A stretch of DNA of 15,167 nt from contig CABXPN010000024.1 of NCBI GenBank assembly GCA_902514225.1, positions 1-15,167 on the forward strand, in the 5' to 3' direction. Position 1 is the stretch's first letter. Every line of letters starts with the position of its first letter. This DNA comes from an uncultured Bacteroidota bacterium (GTDB lineage: Bacteria > Bacteroidota > Bacteroidia > Flavobacteriales > BACL11). Below, piece after piece: positions 12,976-15,167 of this stretch. The notes beneath the pieces were generated by a model. That model searched no databases, had not been told where the DNA came from, and saw nothing but the letters and a program-made list of their open reading frames with translations. Both the position numbers and the translations under genes were made by a program.

Positions 12976-15167
12976 ATGAAAACAAATTACAAAACAAATC
13001 CTAAGAGACTCTTAGGTTACTTAATGGCTTTTGCCATGGTATTTTTTACTACATCATCTGCAATCGCAGAAGACTTAACTATCACCGTAGGTGGTGGTTC
13101 TTATGATTCTGAGATTACATGGGATATTACTGATGCTAACGGTGCTAGCCAAGCTTCTGGAGCTGCTGGTACCTTTACATTTACTATTCCTTCTGGATGT
13201 TATGACATGAATATGTATGATTCATGGGGTGACGGATGGAATGGAGGTACTTATTCTATTGTTGACCAAACTACAGGGCAAATTTATGCTACTGGTGGTT
13301 TGACTGCAGGTTCTTTTGGTGTAGACAATGTTTGTTGGGGTGCTACGAGTGGATGTACTGACTCAACTGCAACAAACTATGATCCTTTAGCGGGTATTGA
13401 TGATGGTTCATGTACTTATCCTTGTTTGGATAATGAACTAACATTAAACATGGTGGATTCATGGGGTGATGGTTGGAACGGTAACTATTTTGTGTTAACC
13501 AATTCAGCTGGAACTGTAGTAATGAATTCTACTCTTGCTGCTGGTTCTTCAGGATCAGAAGTAGCGTGTTTGCCAGATGATTGCTACTCTATCTCATGGA
13601 CACTTGGATCTTATTATGGAGAATGTAGCTGGACATTAACTGATACGTCAGGTGCTGTTCTTGCTTCAGGTGCTGCAGGTGGAGCTCCTTTTTCAGGTAA
13701 TCTGGATTTAGGAAATTCATGTGTCGCTGGTTGTACAGATTCTTTAGCTGCTAACTATGATCCTTTAGCTAATGTAGATGATGGTACATGTACATATTTA
13801 AATTGTACAGCAGTTACTTTAAACATGTATGATTCATTCGGAGATGGTTGGAATGGTTCTGTGTTGACATTAACTGGTGCAAATGGTGTTGCTTTAACAG
13901 CTGGACTGTTATCAGGTTCTGTTGGTTCTGCTACAGCATGTTTAGATGATGATTGCTACACTATTGATGTTACTACAAACCCATGGCCAACTGAGGTTTC
14001 TTGGGATATAGTTGATGATGTTACAGGTGTTATTATTGCTTCAGGTGGAGCTCCTTATTCAGGGAATCTTGATATAGGTGGTATGTGTGCCTTTGGATGT
14101 ACGGATCCTTTTGCTGCAAATTATGATCCAACTGCAAATGCAGATGATGGTACTTGTCAATATCCAGGTTGTATGGATCCTTTGGCAACTAACTATTGTT
14201 CAACTTGTAATGTGAGCGATTCTTCTTGTATATATCCAATAGCTAATGCTTTAGATTTCTGTGATGACTTTGAATCACAATCTTTTACTACTAATGGATG
14301 GACAACAATGAATGGTTCTGAAGCTGGTGTTTCTATACACTTAACTGGATTGCCTAACGCTATTGCTGATTCAAATAGTATAGAATCAGTAGGTTCTGAC
14401 ACTTATATTGGTTGGACTCAATATTCAACAGAGGCTCAAGCTTTTGCGAATACTTCTCACGTTTCTTCTGCGACTATTCTTTTTGATATGTCAGCACAAT
14501 CAGGAATTGTGAATTTAGGACTTGATTATGCAACTCAATCTGGTTTTACAAATACTGCTCCTGGTCTTACTGGAACAGCTTACTCTACAATGAGAGTAAA
14601 AGTTAATGGAAATGTTGTTTCTGACATTAACGGTGTTTCATGGCATGGTGATGCTGGTAGTTTAGTATACGATTTATCTTCTAATGCAGGAAACTCTGCT
14701 GTATATGTAACTATCGAAACTGCATGTAAATACAACTCTAACTATTCTAGTGGTGCTTATGGAGATTTTGTTTGGGTTGATAATGTATGTGCATATGAAG
14801 TTAGTCCTTGTACAAATTATGGTATAGCTGCTGATTATGCTTTTGATGCTTCATGTAATGGAGGATCAGATGGTATGGCTAGTGCTACTGCTTTCGGAGA
14901 TGCTGCATTTACATATAATAATTCATATAGTTGGACAGACGCTTCAGGTGCTGTTGTAGGAACAGGAGGTGCTATTTCAGGACTTGCTGCTGGGACTTAC
15001 ACATGTACTTCAACGGATGCAACTAATGGATGTTCAGCTTCTACTTCAGTAACTATTGGAGAGCCTTCAGCTGTTACAGCTTCAGGTATAGTTGTTGATG
15101 CAACATCACCAATTAATACTGATGGTTCTGTTACTTTAAGTGCTGCTGGTGGTAGTCCTTGTTTCTC
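12976..15167 (+). CDS. Large secreted modular protein with DSWGDG modules, GCTD and SprB repeats (5' part, at least 730 aa; runs off the right edge)
   Basis: The frame is open from the ATG at 12976 to the window end. Residues 1-31 form a signal peptide (MKTNYKTNPKRLL, hydrophobic YLMAFAMVFF, ending AIA before Glu32). Three DSWGDG/DSFGDG modules (about 33-125, 150-251 and 273-373) alternate with GCTD repeats at 126-146, 252-272, 374-394 and 398-418. An FCDDFES lectin-like domain follows (about 427-605, ending FVWVDNVCAYE), then a SprB-like repeat (about 612-698) and the start of another. The module set is that of the 1836-aa neighbour in different order, so a T9SS sorting domain is expected beyond the edge but not seen. 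Codon use leans to GCT, GGT, ACT and TCT, and Ala/Gly are richer than in the neighbours, suggesting a highly expressed protein. The A-rich bases before the ATG lack a Shine-Dalgarno motif. An ATG at 12969 is in another frame and is not used. Confidence 0.93.
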   Translation, partial: MKTNYKTNPKRLLGYLMAFAMVFFTTSSAIAEDLTITVGGGSYDSEITWDITDANGASQASGAAGTFTFTIPSGCYDMNMYDSWGDGWNGGTYSIVDQTTGQIYATGGLTAGSFGVDNVCWGATSGCTDSTATNYDPLAGIDDGSCTYPCLDNELTLNMVDSWGDGWNGNYFVLTNSAGTVVMNSTLAAGSSGSEVACLPDDCYSISWTLGSYYGECSWTLTDTSGAVLASGAAGGAPFSGNLDLGNSCVAGCTDSLAANYDPLANVDDGTCTYLNCTAVTLNMYDSFGDGWNGSVLTLTGANGVALTAGLLSGSVGSATACLDDDCYTIDVTTNPWPTEVSWDIVDDVTGVIIASGGAPYSGNLDIGGMCAFGCTDPFAANYDPTANADDGTCQYPGCMDPLATNYCSTCNVSDSSCIYPIANALDFCDDFESQSFTTNGWTTMNGSEAGVSIHLTGLPNAIADSNSIESVGSDTYIGWTQYSTEAQAFANTSHVSSATILFDMSAQSGIVNLGLDYATQSGFTNTAPGLTGTAYSTMRVKVNGNVVSDINGVSWHGDAGSLVYDLSSNAGNSAVYVTIETACKYNSNYSSGAYGDFVWVDNVCAYEVSPCTNYGIAADYAFDASCNGGSDGMASATAFGDAAFTYNNSYSWTDASGAVVGTGGAISGLAAGTYTCTSTDATNGCSASTSVTIGEPSAVTASGIVVDATSPINTDGSVTLSAAGGSPCF
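13351..14229 (+). repeat. Four GCTD mini-repeats interspersed with DSWGDG modules
   Basis: GCTD units lie at 13351-13413, 13729-13791, 14095-14157 and 14167-14229, each 21 residues. The first three keep GCTD, NYDP and DDG[ST]C; the fourth has GCMD, NYC and SDSSC with two extra Cys. They act as spacers after each DSWGDG module, unlike the uninterrupted ten-unit block in the neighbouring gene. Confidence 0.88.
14809..15167 (+). repeat. SprB-like repeats at the right edge
   Basis: The first unit has ASCNGGSDGMA, YSWTDASG, LAAGTYTCTSTDATNGC and the linker IGEP. A second unit begins with INTDGSVTLSAAGG and is cut by the window end. The array probably continues beyond the edge. Confidence 0.8.

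Noticed and set aside
12816..13004. Plus-strand frame of 62 codons across the leader and into the next gene
   Set aside because: It reads through the hairpins and T-run and overlaps the signal peptide of the gene at 12976 in another frame. No domain or compositional support; a leader peptide cannot be fully excluded.
14193..14402. Minus-strand frame of 69 codons
   Set aside because: It is antisense to the fourth GCTD repeat and the lectin-like domain of the last gene.
1..15167. tRNA, rRNA, insertion sequences, integrases and T9SS machinery genes
   Set aside because: I saw no cloverleaf, rRNA-like stretch, transposase motif or terminal inverted repeats of an element, and no Por/Gld/Spr machinery component. 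The T9SS must be encoded elsewhere.

Overview
The window is AT-rich and gene-sparse. It is dominated by very long, repeat-built secreted proteins that end in type IX secretion system (T9SS) type A sorting domains, which points to the phylum Bacteroidota. SprB repeats, a GEVED domain, YPNP-type C-termini and TAnnTTTG promoter boxes fit a flavobacterium-like, probably marine or aquatic, gliding or surface-attached bacterium. No household gene is present, so the genus cannot be named.

Layout. Positions 1-82 (minus) hold the first 27 codons of a gene that runs off the left edge; only its signal peptide is visible. Positions 135-6704 (minus) encode a 2189-residue adhesin-like protein with about 21 SprB-type repeats, a GEVED domain nested inside one repeat, and a T9SS sorting domain. 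Positions 6705-6844 form a divergent promoter region. Positions 6845-7126 (plus) encode a 93-residue secreted protein with a basic, Pro/Lys-rich tail. Its end overlaps by 11 bases the start of an 1836-residue modular T9SS cargo protein (7116-12626, plus). A perfect 16-bp inverted repeat follows at 12648-12690. Next comes a 5' leader with several hairpins that ends in an apparent intrinsic terminator (12907-12937). A third large secreted protein starts at 12976 and runs off the right edge; at least 730 codons are present.

How the genes may work together. The three large proteins draw on a shared set of modules: SprB repeats, small Cys/Asp-rich GCTD...DDGSC repeats, a DSYGDG/DSWGDG module, an FCDDFES-type lectin-like module and FN3-like domains. 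This suggests a locus for surface adhesins or extracellular matrix proteins, exported by the Sec and T9SS machineries and anchored to the cell surface, that has diversified by module shuffling and internal duplication. No catalytic domain was recognised. The most unusual signals are covarying cysteine pairs in two repeat families, the nested GEVED domain, the overlapping small basic secreted protein, and the hairpin-plus-terminator leader in front of the last gene.
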